Assembly: GCA_019753235.1 (NCBI GenBank)
Contig: JAIELF010000018.1
Span: forward strand, 1-64,000
Length of the DNA: 64,000 nucleotides
DNA from: a bacterium
Lineage (GTDB): Bacteria; Planctomycetota; Planctomycetia; Kolteriales; Kolteriaceae
Direction of reading: 5' to 3'
Shown one piece after another: positions 1 through 7,609 of this stretch (position 1 is the first letter of the stretch; every line of letters starts with the position of its first letter). The translations under genes and the position numbers were made by a program. The notes under the pieces are model-generated. The model was not told the origin of the DNA. It ran no database searches and saw nothing but the letters and a program-made list of their open reading frames with translations.

Positions 1-1
1 G

Positions 2-829
2 CAAAGTGGCGTGATCGGAAAGATCAAGGAAGTTCACGCCTGGAGTGAGAAGAAGTGGGGTGACATGGACCCGCTGCCTGACCGTAGCGACCCCGTCCCC
101 AATACTTTGAACTGGGATCTATGGCTCGGGCCCGCGCCGGAACGTCCCTACCATCCGGCCTACTGCCCGTTCAAGTGGCGTGGCTGGTGGGATTTCGGAA
201 CCGGGGCTCTGGGGGACATGGCTTGTCACATCATTGACATGGGCTTCTGGGCTCTCGATCTTGGCTACCCGAGCCGAGTGGAAGCGGAGGCGTCCGATAC
301 TCATCCCGAGTCGGGCCCGAAGGCCTCCACCATCCGCTATCAGTTTCCCGCTCGCGGCAGTGCGCCACCGGTTCTCTTCACGTGGTACGACGGCGGGCGA
401 AAGCCCGACCCTGGTTTGGTCGGGTTGCCCGAATTGCCAGGGGGTGGTTCGATTCTCGTGGGGGATAAAGGAACGATGTACGTCCCCAGCGATTACGGCA
501 GCAAATACTTTCTGTTGCCCAAAGAGAAGTTTGAAGGGTTCAAGCCCCCCGCGCCGACGCTCCCCCGGGCGACCATGGTTGCCAACGAGATCATCGTGGC
601 GGGCTCGCACTACACCGAATGGTTGACCGCTTGCAAAGGGGGAGCCAAGTCGCAATCGAACTTCGATTACGCGGGCTTTCTCACCGAGGTCGTTCTCCTA
701 GGGAACCTCGCCGTTCGGACCGGCAAGAGTTTCGATTGGGATGGCGAAGCGATGAAGGCCAAGGGAATGCCTGAACTCGATATCCTCATCAAGCCCCCGA
801 TGCGAAAAGGCTGGGAAGTCGAAGGCTAA
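2..829 (+). CDS. Gfo/Idh/MocA-family oxidoreductase, C-terminal part (5' end outside window)
   Basis: The reading frame is already open at the first bases and reads into IGKIKEVHAW, so the gene starts upstream and only about the last 275 codons are visible. The GTG at 11 is internal, not a start. The visible part is the C-terminal substrate-side domain of a glucose-fructose oxidoreductase/inositol dehydrogenase-like protein: LWLGPAPERPYHP, then GWWDFGTGALGDMACHIIDM, a typical signature of the planctomycete branch that carries the conserved histidines of the substrate pocket. The NAD(P)-binding Rossmann half is missing. The substrate is probably a sugar or polyol derivative, but it cannot be named. 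The gene converges on a second member of the same superfamily (941-2386), with a strong hairpin between them. Confidence 0.88.
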   Translation, partial: QSGVIGKIKEVHAWSEKKWGDMDPLPDRSDPVPNTLNWDLWLGPAPERPYHPAYCPFKWRGWWDFGTGALGDMACHIIDMGFWALDLGYPSRVEAEASDTHPESGPKASTIRYQFPARGSAPPVLFTWYDGGRKPDPGLVGLPELPGGGSILVGDKGTMYVPSDYGSKYFLLPKEKFEGFKPPAPTLPRATMVANEIIVAGSHYTEWLTACKGGAKSQSNFDYAGFLTEVVLLGNLAVRTGKSFDWDGEAMKAKGMPELDILIKPPMRKGWEVEG

Positions 830-842
830 CACCTGCACCATT

Positions 843-875
843 GAGGAGAGGAGCGAATGATTCGCTCCTCTCCTC
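843..875. terminator. Strong hairpin between convergent oxidoreductase genes, likely bidirectional terminator
   Basis: Bases 843-857 and 861-875 are perfect reverse complements: a 15-bp stem made mainly of GAGGAG/CTCCTC with a 3-base loop. It lies 14 bases after the stop of the upstream plus-strand gene and 65 bases beyond the stop of the convergent minus-strand gene. No T-run follows on either side, so it is not a textbook intrinsic terminator. It may be a terminator or a 3'-end stabiliser for both transcripts. Confidence 0.6.
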
Positions 876-896
876 GGATACATCATTCAACCGCTT

Positions 897-926
897 GGCA
901 TGAAGGTGCTCGGCATGAAGGTGCTC
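897..926. repeat. Perfect tandem duplication of a 15-bp unit
   Basis: The unit GGCATGAAGGTGCTC occurs at 897-911 and again directly after at 912-926. It lies in the 3' intergenic space just past the stop of the minus-strand oxidoreductase. It looks like a simple slippage duplication; no coding or regulatory role is visible. Confidence 0.8.
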
Positions 927-940
927 GAGCGTCTCCCAAC

Positions 941-2386
941 TTAGGCGATCGTCGGCACCGTGAACGGCGCGCGATACTTCCGGGTCAGCATCGAGCTGGC
1001 CTTTTCATTCTCTAGGAACGTTTCTTTGGCTGGATCCATCTCAAGCCAGGGGCCTATCGTGATCGAACTCGATTCCACGTCCACTTCATTCGCGCGAAGA
1101 TGCGCGACCATTCGTTCGAACGAATCGAGCGCTCGGGCGTTACCCTTGATTTCCTCGCGGATTTGGCCTGCCGGCATGGTTTTGCCCAGTTGGTAAGAGA
1201 CGTTGCCGGTATGGCATAGGGCGCTCGAAAGATGCCCCTCAAGAACCTCGGCATGGAGCATTTCCCTCTTATGCTCTTTGACGGCATCCAGGAAGTTCCC
1301 GAAATGGTTTCCGCCGCCGTTCCAGCTCTTGATCTCTTTGCCATCCTTGTCGAACGCCGTGGCGCTCGAGTACGAAGGAATCACGATGGAGCCTCCTTCG
1401 CACTGCACGATCACGCCGACGCGCGAGCCGCGGTAGTTGTCCATCGTGTCGCCACTCCAGTTCTTCTGGTCGGCTTTCGATTTGGGGAGCCCACGAACCT
1501 CGAATATCAACGGGGCCTTGGCATAGTCGTGGAAGACAATCTGAGTGTTGGGGGTGTTCCCACCATCTTCGTAACCCAATCGTCCACCGACACTCATCAC
1601 TCGGGGCGAGAGGGCGTTTTCCCCCAGGAACCACCGGGCGATATCCATCTGATGGATGCCTTGATTCCCCAGGTCGCCGTTACCGGTGTTGAAGTCCCAG
1701 TGCCAATCGTAGTGAAGTCTGGGTCGATAAAGATCGACCATCTCGGCCGGGCCACACCAGAGATCGTAATGGACATCCTTGTCAATCTTGAGAGGCTCAT
1801 TCAGCTTGCCGATCGCCTTTCGCGGTTTGTAACAAGTCGCGATCGCGTACTGAATGGGGCCGATGTTCCCTTCATGCAACCAAGCGGCCGCCTGCTTCAG
1901 GCTGGGGCTCGATCGGCTCTGCGTGCCGCACTGGACAATGCGGTCGTACTTTCGAGCTGCATGGACAAGCTGCCTTCCTTCCCACACGTTGTGCGAGACC
2001 GGCTTCTCGACATAGACATCTTTACCCGCTTGAATTGCTGCAATGGCAATGAGTGAGTGAGTATGGTTGGGGGTCGCGATGCTGACAGCATCGATATCTT
2101 TCCGTTCGACAAGTTTGCGGTAATCGACTTCGCGATCGACCTTCCTCTTCGACATTCGCTCGAAGAGATCGGCCCGCAGGCGTAGAACCTTCTCATCACA
2201 ATCACATATCGCGACGATGTTGTTCTTCATGCTTTGTAAGTGTTCGACGCCTCGGCCATTGACGCCGATCGCCGCCACGCGGACGTCGCCCGTTTCCGAA
2301 AGGGCGTTGGCTCGGCCGGCCGGCAGCGCCATCGACACCGTGACCGCGGTCGACGCCTTCACGAAGTCGCGTCTATTCAAGGACAT
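941..2386 (-). CDS. Tat-exported Gfo/Idh/MocA-family oxidoreductase
   Basis: A complete 481-residue protein. The N-terminus has a twin-arginine signal (NRRDFVKAS at residues 4-12, then a hydrophobic stretch ending near AGRANA), so export in folded form with bound cofactor is predicted. A Rossmann NAD(P) domain follows (VAAIGVNGRG near residue 38; EKP at 127-129, where the family lysine sits) and then the C-terminal domain with GNGDLGNQGIHQMDIARW. An AAAAGGAG ribosome-binding site lies just upstream of the ATG. The enzyme probably oxidises or reduces a sugar-like substrate in the periplasm; the substrate is unknown. The DUF1598 gene lies 88 bases upstream on the same strand, so the two may share a transcript. 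The convergent partial gene at the window start is another member of the superfamily. Confidence 0.93.
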   Translation of the reverse strand: MSLNRRDFVKASTAVTVSMALPAGRANALSETGDVRVAAIGVNGRGVEHLQSMKNNIVAICDCDEKVLRLRADLFERMSKRKVDREVDYRKLVERKDIDAVSIATPNHTHSLIAIAAIQAGKDVYVEKPVSHNVWEGRQLVHAARKYDRIVQCGTQSRSSPSLKQAAAWLHEGNIGPIQYAIATCYKPRKAIGKLNEPLKIDKDVHYDLWCGPAEMVDLYRPRLHYDWHWDFNTGNGDLGNQGIHQMDIARWFLGENALSPRVMSVGGRLGYEDGGNTPNTQIVFHDYAKAPLIFEVRGLPKSKADQKNWSGDTMDNYRGSRVGVIVQCEGGSIVIPSYSSATAFDKDGKEIKSWNGGGNHFGNFLDAVKEHKREMLHAEVLEGHLSSALCHTGNVSYQLGKTMPAGQIREEIKGNARALDSFERMVAHLRANEVDVESSSITIGPWLEMDPAKETFLENEKASSMLTRKYRAPFTVPTIA

Positions 2387-2474
2387 CTCATCGCTCCTTT
2401 TCGCAATACTCTTGCCTGGTCGGCCTGCCTACGGGGAAGAAATACTCCCCCGGCTCGGCTAAGGATTCATTTTA

Positions 2475-3917
2475 CTACTTGCCAATGGAGGGACGCAAGG
2501 CGTCGGTTTCTTTCCCGGGGCCAGGCCAATCTTTCCACCAGGAGTCGACCCTTTTCTTCAATGGCGGGGCTTTCTCCGGGGTCGGCGAAAGCTTTTCGAT
2601 CACGCCCACGGGGGGCGCATTGCTGGTCGGCAGCGATGTAGAGGGCCCGCCAGTGGGAAGTTTGCCCAAAAGCATCGCGGGCCGAATCGAGACCCCCCCG
2701 TAGGCGACCGAGATGATCAACCCCCGATCGCCCGAATCGATCTTACCCTTGCGAGCATCCGCGGCAGCGATCGCGTCGGCTTCGCGCGGGACAACTCCCA
2801 ACGGCGTCTTCCAGCTTTTCTCATTCAGCCAAACGGTCTGCTCCCAATCTTCCCGGAATCCTTCGCGATCGATGAGTGCCGCCACCAAGACGAGGTCGTA
2901 AAGGTTGGCCAGATCACTGAAGGCGGGGTACTTCGCTTGCAGCTCGTCGATGTGGTCGGTGAAGTCGTCCGCGAATTGGTCTCTGCTCGGCTTGCCGGTC
3001 CCTTCGCGTTTGCCGGACTCGAAGAAAAGCATTTCTTCGCTGAGGAGTCGAAGTCTCGGCCCGCGGATGCCGAACACCGAACGCTGGCTGTTGACCGTCA
3101 GGGGTTCGTATTGTGAGGTGAACCACCAGCGAGCTAGGGTGCTGGTGAAATCGCCTGCCAAATTCCTGTCGGCTTGCGATTCGAGATGGCTTCTGATCCC
3201 GCGGACCTTGATCGACCCGACCCCCATCTGCTTCATGAGGTAGTCCGCTTCAACCATGACGCGGGCGAATCGAGATCCTTCGGGGACGCCGCCGGTCGTG
3301 ACGACCTGTTGGCCGATCGTATCGCGGTAGAATTCGCGAAGTTTCGAGGCGTTTCGCTCTGTGACGGGTTCCCTTCCCAATTTCGCGATCGCGGCGAGCC
3401 CTTCCTTCGTGGGGTCAATCGAGCAGCGAATTTCGCGTTCGCCGCCGAGCACGCTTCGCATGGCCGTGGCGAGATCTTCGAGCTTGATGATAGATCGGCC
3501 CGTCTTTTTGCCGACCCCCCGTCCATTGGGAAGGATTCTGAATCCCTCGGCCGGCCCGGCCAAGCGAACATCGCGTCCCGGTCGATCCAGGATGATGTAA
3601 TCGATCCGCGCCAAGCCAGCGGCATGTTCGATCTCGGGCGGAATGTTTTGTCCGGACGCCAAGAGCGAGGCGATCTCCTCGCCGATCGATTTCAGCGAGA
3701 TCTCTCTCAGTTCCGACGGAAGGGCGATCGCTTCGGGAAGAGTTGGCTCGATCGCTTTGCCTCGCCCCTTGCTAGCCGAGCCGGCATGCAGAATACCTTC
3801 GGGATCGATCCAAACGCCGCCGGCTCCTCCGATACCCCCGACCCCGCCGACTTGGGCGAAAGCAGGGATAGCCATCCAGAAAATGGCCGCCAGAACCGAC
3901 CAAGAGCGCTGTGGCAT
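2475..3917 (-). CDS. DUF1598-type secreted planctomycete protein
   Basis: A 480-residue protein of unknown function. The start at 3917 is chosen because an AAAAGGA site precedes it and a clean Sec signal peptide (MPQRSWSVLAAIFWMAIPAFA) follows; the frame also stays open further upstream. The mature protein opens with a glycine-rich stretch (VGGVGGIGGAGGV). A conserved-looking globular core then includes REIRCSIDPTKEGLA and YRDTIGQQVVTTGGVPEGSRFARVMVEADYLMK, split here by residues I do not quote. This resembles the planctomycete-restricted family known as DUF1598. The C-terminal 60 residues are proline-rich and probably disordered. It is likely periplasmic or surface-exposed. The oxidoreductase gene follows after 88 bases. 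Confidence 0.8.
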   Translation of the reverse strand: MPQRSWSVLAAIFWMAIPAFAQVGGVGGIGGAGGVWIDPEGILHAGSASKGRGKAIEPTLPEAIALPSELREISLKSIGEEIASLLASGQNIPPEIEHAAGLARIDYIILDRPGRDVRLAGPAEGFRILPNGRGVGKKTGRSIIKLEDLATAMRSVLGGEREIRCSIDPTKEGLAAIAKLGREPVTERNASKLREFYRDTIGQQVVTTGGVPEGSRFARVMVEADYLMKQMGVGSIKVRGIRSHLESQADRNLAGDFTSTLARWWFTSQYEPLTVNSQRSVFGIRGPRLRLLSEEMLFFESGKREGTGKPSRDQFADDFTDHIDELQAKYPAFSDLANLYDLVLVAALIDREGFREDWEQTVWLNEKSWKTPLGVVPREADAIAAADARKGKIDSGDRGLIISVAYGGVSIRPAMLLGKLPTGGPSTSLPTSNAPPVGVIEKLSPTPEKAPPLKKRVDSWWKDWPGPGKETDALRPSIGK

Positions 3918-4607
3918 GATCAGTCCTTTTCCGAGATGGGAAACAACCCTCAAGGCAACGGGAACCATGCCGTAGTCTAATCGCTCGGTCACGCTCGACT
4001 AGTGAGATTCCTCTTGTTGTGTGTGCTGAACGGCCGAGGAGCGGACGATTCTGCGAATGCCGAACGCTGGCCCGTTCCACACCAAATCAGCAGAAAACGG
4101 GGACAAATCCTGGCTGGCATCTCCTCAAAAGAGAACAACGAGACAGGCTCAAAATTACAAATGGAACAGGTTGGGCGGGGGAATATTGAGGCTCGAATGT
4201 GAAAAAGGATGCCTGCCAGGCCCCGGGAGTCTCCGGATCGGCGGGATTCAAGGCGTGGACGGAGAGGCCTAGGGAGGATTGGCTTCGTAACATGCGACGA
4301 AGCCCGAAATGGGGGGGCCAGCTTCGGGTAGCGGTCTTGCATCGATTGTGGGAGCCGAGTAGACACAGCTATTGTGTTTGATTCGGAGGGGTTTCCGCCC
4401 ATGGAATCCCAGGCCTCCGGGGAAGCCCCCGGGCAGCCTCGAAAAATTGCCGGACCGTTCGGGCGGGATTTTTGAGCAGCGGATGCTCAGACGTTCGTAA
4501 GGAACCTCAAGGGTCTGCTCTTCCAGCGGGCCTTTTGAAAACTGACCTGGACCATGATTGGTGAGACGGGTCAGATCGATGGAAAGCTGTTGTTGGAGGA
4601 TATCCCC
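3918..4607. other. 690-bp divergent intergenic region upstream of acpP and the DUF1598 gene
   Basis: No convincing gene is seen. Frames that stay open here lack a ribosome-binding site and a plausible protein composition, or are antisense extensions of acpP. The region must hold divergent promoters for the DUF1598 gene (minus) and for acpP-fabF (plus). I cannot assign a convincing -35/-10 pair. The acpP ribosome-binding site GGAGGA is at 4595-4600. Confidence 0.5.
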
Positions 4608-4841
4608 GTGTCTAGCGTTGCCGAACGCGTGATCGAGATTATCTCGGCCCAGATGGGCGTTGGTAAGGATCAGGTCACCCCCGAGACGTCGTTTGTCAAC
4701 GACCTGGGGGCCGACTCGCTTGATACCGTCGAACTGGTGATGGAACTCGAAGAAGAGTTCGACATCACCATCCCCGACGAAGATGCCGAGCAGATTCAGA
4801 CCGTCGGCCAAGCGATCGATTACATCGACAAGCACATCTAA
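4608..4841 (+). CDS. acpP: Acyl carrier protein
   Basis: A 77-residue acyl carrier protein, the small acidic carrier that holds growing fatty acids on a phosphopantetheine arm. The GTG at 4608 is chosen over the upstream ATG at 4554 because GGAGGA sits 7 bases before it and the length then matches the family. The attachment serine is Ser37 in the [10 protein letters not shown] motif. Helix III is very acidic ([20 protein letters not shown]), which fits docking to basic patches on the synthase enzymes. fabF follows about 120 bases downstream, the usual acpP-fabF arrangement. A fabD-type transacylase is in this window only at 62195, far away, so the fab genes are not all clustered. Confidence 0.96.
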   Translation: MSSVAERVIEIISAQMGVGKDQVTPETSFVNDLGADSLDTVELVMELEEEFDITIPDEDAEQIQTVGQAIDYIDKHI

Positions 4842-4959
4842 TCAACCGGCGCAGCATTGCCTGGTCGATATCCGAACAAGACCCGGGGCTTGCGTCGCGA
4901 TAGAAGCGAGCCCTCCCTTTTTTGATCAACCCCACCCGATGAAACGGAGTTCGTCGGCT

Positions 4960-6216
4960 ATGCCAGGAAGGCGCGTGGTCATCACCGGGATGGCCGTTAT
5001 CACCCCGCTCGGTCCCGAAATGAATCAAGTTTGGGATTCCGTCTGCGAGGGGAAGAGCGGGATCCGCGAAATCACTCTCTTCGATTCAACCCCCTTCAAA
5101 ATCCATTTCGGCGGCCAGGTCGAAGACTTCGAGGCAGAGAAATACCTCGATCACCGCGAACAGCGCCGACTCGACCGCTTCAGCCAGTTCGCCGTCGTAG
5201 CCTCATCGCGAGCCGTGGAAGATTCCGGAATCGACTTTTCCAAGGAAGATCCTGTTCGGTGCGGCGTGATCATGGGTAGCGGCGTCGGCGGACTCAAAGA
5301 ATTCGAAGAAGCGACGAAGCAGCTCTTCAAAGACCCGGGCAAACTCAGCCCGCACATGATCACACGCATGATGGTCAATGCTGCCAGCGGGCACCTCTCC
5401 ATCCGCCATGGTCTGCAAGGACCCATCAGCGCTGTCGCGACCGCATGTGCATCGTCGGCCAACGCGATCGGTGATTCGTTCCGCGCGATTCAACAAGACG
5501 AAGCGGACGTCATGATTTCCGGCGGCAGCGAAGCGGCCCTGACCCCGCTGGGTCTGGGGGGATTTCTCGCCATGCGAGCCCTCTCTCAACGCAGCGGTGA
5601 TCCCGCCACCGCCAGCCGACCTTTTGACCGCGATCGAGAGGGCTTCGTCCTAAGCGAGGGGGCCGGCGTCCTGATTCTCGAAGAATACGAGCATGCCCGC
5701 GCCCGCGGAGCCCGGATCTATGCCGAGTTGCTCGGCTACGGATCGACCTCCGATGGCGTTCACATTGCCGCTCCCGATCCACAGGGACGCGGAGCCTCTC
5801 GCGCGATGCGACGAGCGCTGAGCGATGCCCAACTAGATCCGAGTGACATCGACTACGTCAATGCTCACGGGACTGGGACCGAATTAGGGGACCGGGCGGA
5901 AACGAAAGCCATCAAAAACGTATTTGGTAACCATGCCGAACAGATGCCCGTCAGCAGCACGAAGAGCGAGTTAGGACATCTGCTGGGAGCTTCGGGTGGT
6001 GTCGAACTGGTCTTCACCTCGCTGGCCATTCACCGAGGCGTCATGCCCCCGACGATCAACCTGGACGAGCCCGATCCCGAGTGCGATCTCGACTATTTGC
6101 CGCACCAAGCTCGGGAGGACAAAGTTCGTTTCGCCATGTCCAACAGTTTCGGTTTTGGCGGCCACAACGCCTCGCTGGTCGTCGGCGCGGTCGGGGCCCA
6201 AAAGCGAGCCGCCTGA
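4960..6216 (+). CDS. fabF: Beta-ketoacyl-ACP synthase II
   Basis: A condensing enzyme of type II fatty-acid synthesis that elongates acyl-ACP with malonyl-ACP. The ATG at 4960 gives 418 residues, close to the usual 410-415, and has GGAG ten bases upstream; the in-frame ATG at 4939 has no such site. The thiolase-fold catalytic triad is visible: Cys163 in TACASSANAIGD, a histidine in NAHGTGTELGD and a histidine in the GHLLGASGG segment. The C-terminal glycine-rich NSFGFGGHN motif is intact. It lies just downstream of acpP and probably shares its transcript. No other fab gene follows; the next gene encodes a small cysteine-rich secreted protein. Confidence 0.97.
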   Translation: MPGRRVVITGMAVITPLGPEMNQVWDSVCEGKSGIREITLFDSTPFKIHFGGQVEDFEAEKYLDHREQRRLDRFSQFAVVASSRAVEDSGIDFSKEDPVRCGVIMGSGVGGLKEFEEATKQLFKDPGKLSPHMITRMMVNAASGHLSIRHGLQGPISAVATACASSANAIGDSFRAIQQDEADVMISGGSEAALTPLGLGGFLAMRALSQRSGDPATASRPFDRDREGFVLSEGAGVLILEEYEHARARGARIYAELLGYGSTSDGVHIAAPDPQGRGASRAMRRALSDAQLDPSDIDYVNAHGTGTELGDRAETKAIKNVFGNHAEQMPVSSTKSELGHLLGASGGVELVFTSLAIHRGVMPPTINLDEPDPECDLDYLPHQAREDKVRFAMSNSFGFGGHNASLVVGAVGAQKRAA

Positions 6217-6242
6217 TTTTTCTTCGGAAAATTGGGTCCCCG

Positions 6243-6271
6243 TTGACATTCTCACTCGCTTAGTTCGTAAT
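6243..6271 (+). promoter_or_regulatory. Candidate sigma-70-type promoter for the cysteine-rich protein gene
   Basis: TTGACA (6243-6248), a 17-base spacer and CGTAAT (6266-6271; four of six bases match TATAAT) lie just after fabF and 34 bases before the GTG of the next gene. The -35 is perfect and the spacing ideal. This suggests that the downstream gene has its own promoter rather than depending on fabF. Assigned by consensus only. Confidence 0.45.
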
Positions 6272-6305
6272 GGAGTTGGTGTACTGATCAATCTGGGAGT
6301 GCGAC

Positions 6306-6725
6306 GTGATTCGGCTGACGGCAACAGGAATGCTGGCGATCGCGGTCCTTCTGGGTCCGCACCTCTGCTGTTGCTCCGCAGACGCGTTCGGGTCATCGCC
6401 GGCTCCGAACGCCCCGACGACCTCCTGCCCGCACTGTCTCGCCAAGGACGCGAGTGATTGCCCCGAGACGCCGTGTTCGGGCCCGATCGCGCCGAATTGC
6501 CCTCTCTGCGAGCTCGCCAGGACGATCCCGGCATGGGGAACCCTTCCCTCCGCCGACTCTCTCGATCTAAACGATACTTGCTTCTCTCCCATTTTGCTTT
6601 TCATCGATGCCGACGAATCTTTTCGTTCTCTGAAGACCCTTGCTTCGACCACGCCACCGAACGGTTCGTTTACGCACCTTCATGGGGTGGGGATACTCCG
6701 CGCCTTGGGCCGAATGCGCTGTTGA
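6306..6725 (+). CDS. Small cysteine-rich secreted protein, unknown function
   Basis: A 139-residue protein with a GTG start preceded by GGGAG. A hydrophobic N-terminus (residues 1-25, LTATGMLAIAVLLGPHL) acts as a signal peptide and ends in a CCC cluster. The mature part has about eleven cysteines, several in C-x2-C pairs (SCPHC, NCPLC), then a less remarkable tail. I do not recognise the family. The paired cysteines, the predicted export and the Tat-exported copper-storage protein 210 bases downstream suggest metal binding, most likely copper or zinc, but this is inference from context. A second exported cysteine-rich protein with SCPHC is at 57053-57736. Confidence 0.7.
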   Translation: MIRLTATGMLAIAVLLGPHLCCCSADAFGSSPAPNAPTTSCPHCLAKDASDCPETPCSGPIAPNCPLCELARTIPAWGTLPSADSLDLNDTCFSPILLFIDADESFRSLKTLASTTPPNGSFTHLHGVGILRALGRMRC

Positions 6726-6935
6726 TCATCCTCCTTTCTCCTCGCCTACTTGATAACGACAGCAACATGAGATTCTCCTCTGTTCCAAGAGAGAATAACT
6801 CGATCCGTTTCCAACGATGAGTTTGATCTGCCGACTTGATCAGGCCGATCGATTTCGATGAACGACTGACCCACACTGGGTTAGTGCCGAAATCGCTACC
6901 GTGCCGGTCGGCACCATTCGAAAAAGGACCATGAC

Positions 6936-7397
6936 ATGAACCGACGAGAAATGTTGACCGCCTTCGGAGCAACGACGGCCGCAATCGGCGCACTGGGTAT
7001 TGCCGCCCGAGCCGACGACAAGAAGAAGCACGACCACGACCATCATTCCATGATGGGTAAAAGGGAAACCGATTGTGCGAAGGTCTGTGCCGATTGCAGT
7101 ATCGCATGCCAAACATGCGTCGCCGACTGCTTGAGCCCCAAGGGAATGATGCCATGCGCCGCAACGTGTATGGACTGTGCCGCTATTTGCACAGCATGTG
7201 CACAGATCTGTGCCCGAGGCGGACCCCTGACGGCTTCCATCGCTGCCGCGTGTGCCGACGCCTGCGAGAAGTGCGCGGCCGAGTGCGACAAATGCTGCGA
7301 GAGCGGCACCTGCACCGAGGCTTGCATGGCTTGCGCTAAATCTTGCCGAGCCTGCGTCAAGGTTTGTCGAGAAGTTGCCGACCGCTTGAAGAAGTAG
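6936..7397 (+). CDS. Tat-exported four-helix-bundle copper-binding protein (Csp-like, DUF326)
   Basis: A 153-residue protein that should store Cu(I) inside a cysteine-lined four-helix bundle. It starts with a Tat signal (NRREMLTAFG, hydrophobic stretch, then AARA), followed by a histidine-rich linker (KKKHDHDHHSMMG) that could also bind metal. The bundle has 24 cysteines spaced mostly C-x2-C, C-x3-C or C-x6-C on the helices, as in Csp1 of methanotrophs and the DUF326 family. AAAAAGG lies just upstream of the ATG. Tat export would put the store in the periplasm, unlike the cytosolic Csp3 type. The upstream neighbour is a cysteine-rich secreted protein, which hints at a small copper-handling unit. 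Confidence 0.92.
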   Translation: MNRREMLTAFGATTAAIGALGIAARADDKKKHDHDHHSMMGKRETDCAKVCADCSIACQTCVADCLSPKGMMPCAATCMDCAAICTACAQICARGGPLTASIAAACADACEKCAAECDKCCESGTCTEACMACAKSCRACVKVCREVADRLKK

Positions 7398-7422
7398 TCG
7401 TCGGGCCGAATCCTCGCCCGTC

Positions 7423-7453
7423 TTCCCGGCCCAAAACCGGGTAGTCGGGCGAG
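7423..7453. terminator. Hairpin downstream of the copper-storage gene
   Basis: CTCGCCCG (7423-7430) pairs with CGGGCGAG (7446-7453). An inner CCCGG/CCGGG pair is separated from it by a 4x4 internal loop, and the apical loop is CCCAAAA. It begins 25 bases after the stop codon. No T-run follows, so it may be a stabiliser or a non-canonical terminator. Confidence 0.5.
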
Positions 7454-7609
7454 CCGACTTACTCTCGACGCCGATCTCATCCACACCAACAACAAGATCG
7501 ATTCGAGAGAGTTTGTACCTTCTGCGAGCGGCGTCCCTTACAATGTCGAGGCGCGGCTCTGCATCGGTCTGGCCGCGGCACGTGTTTTCCCTTCTGGAGC
7601 ACAACGCGG

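Noticed and set aside
4269-4835. A 188-codon minus-strand frame across acpP.
   Set aside because: It is antisense to the clear acpP gene and has no independent support.
6840-7604. A 254-codon minus-strand frame opposite the copper-storage gene.
   Set aside because: It arises from the repetitive Cys codons (TGC/TGT) of the opposite strand and has no site.
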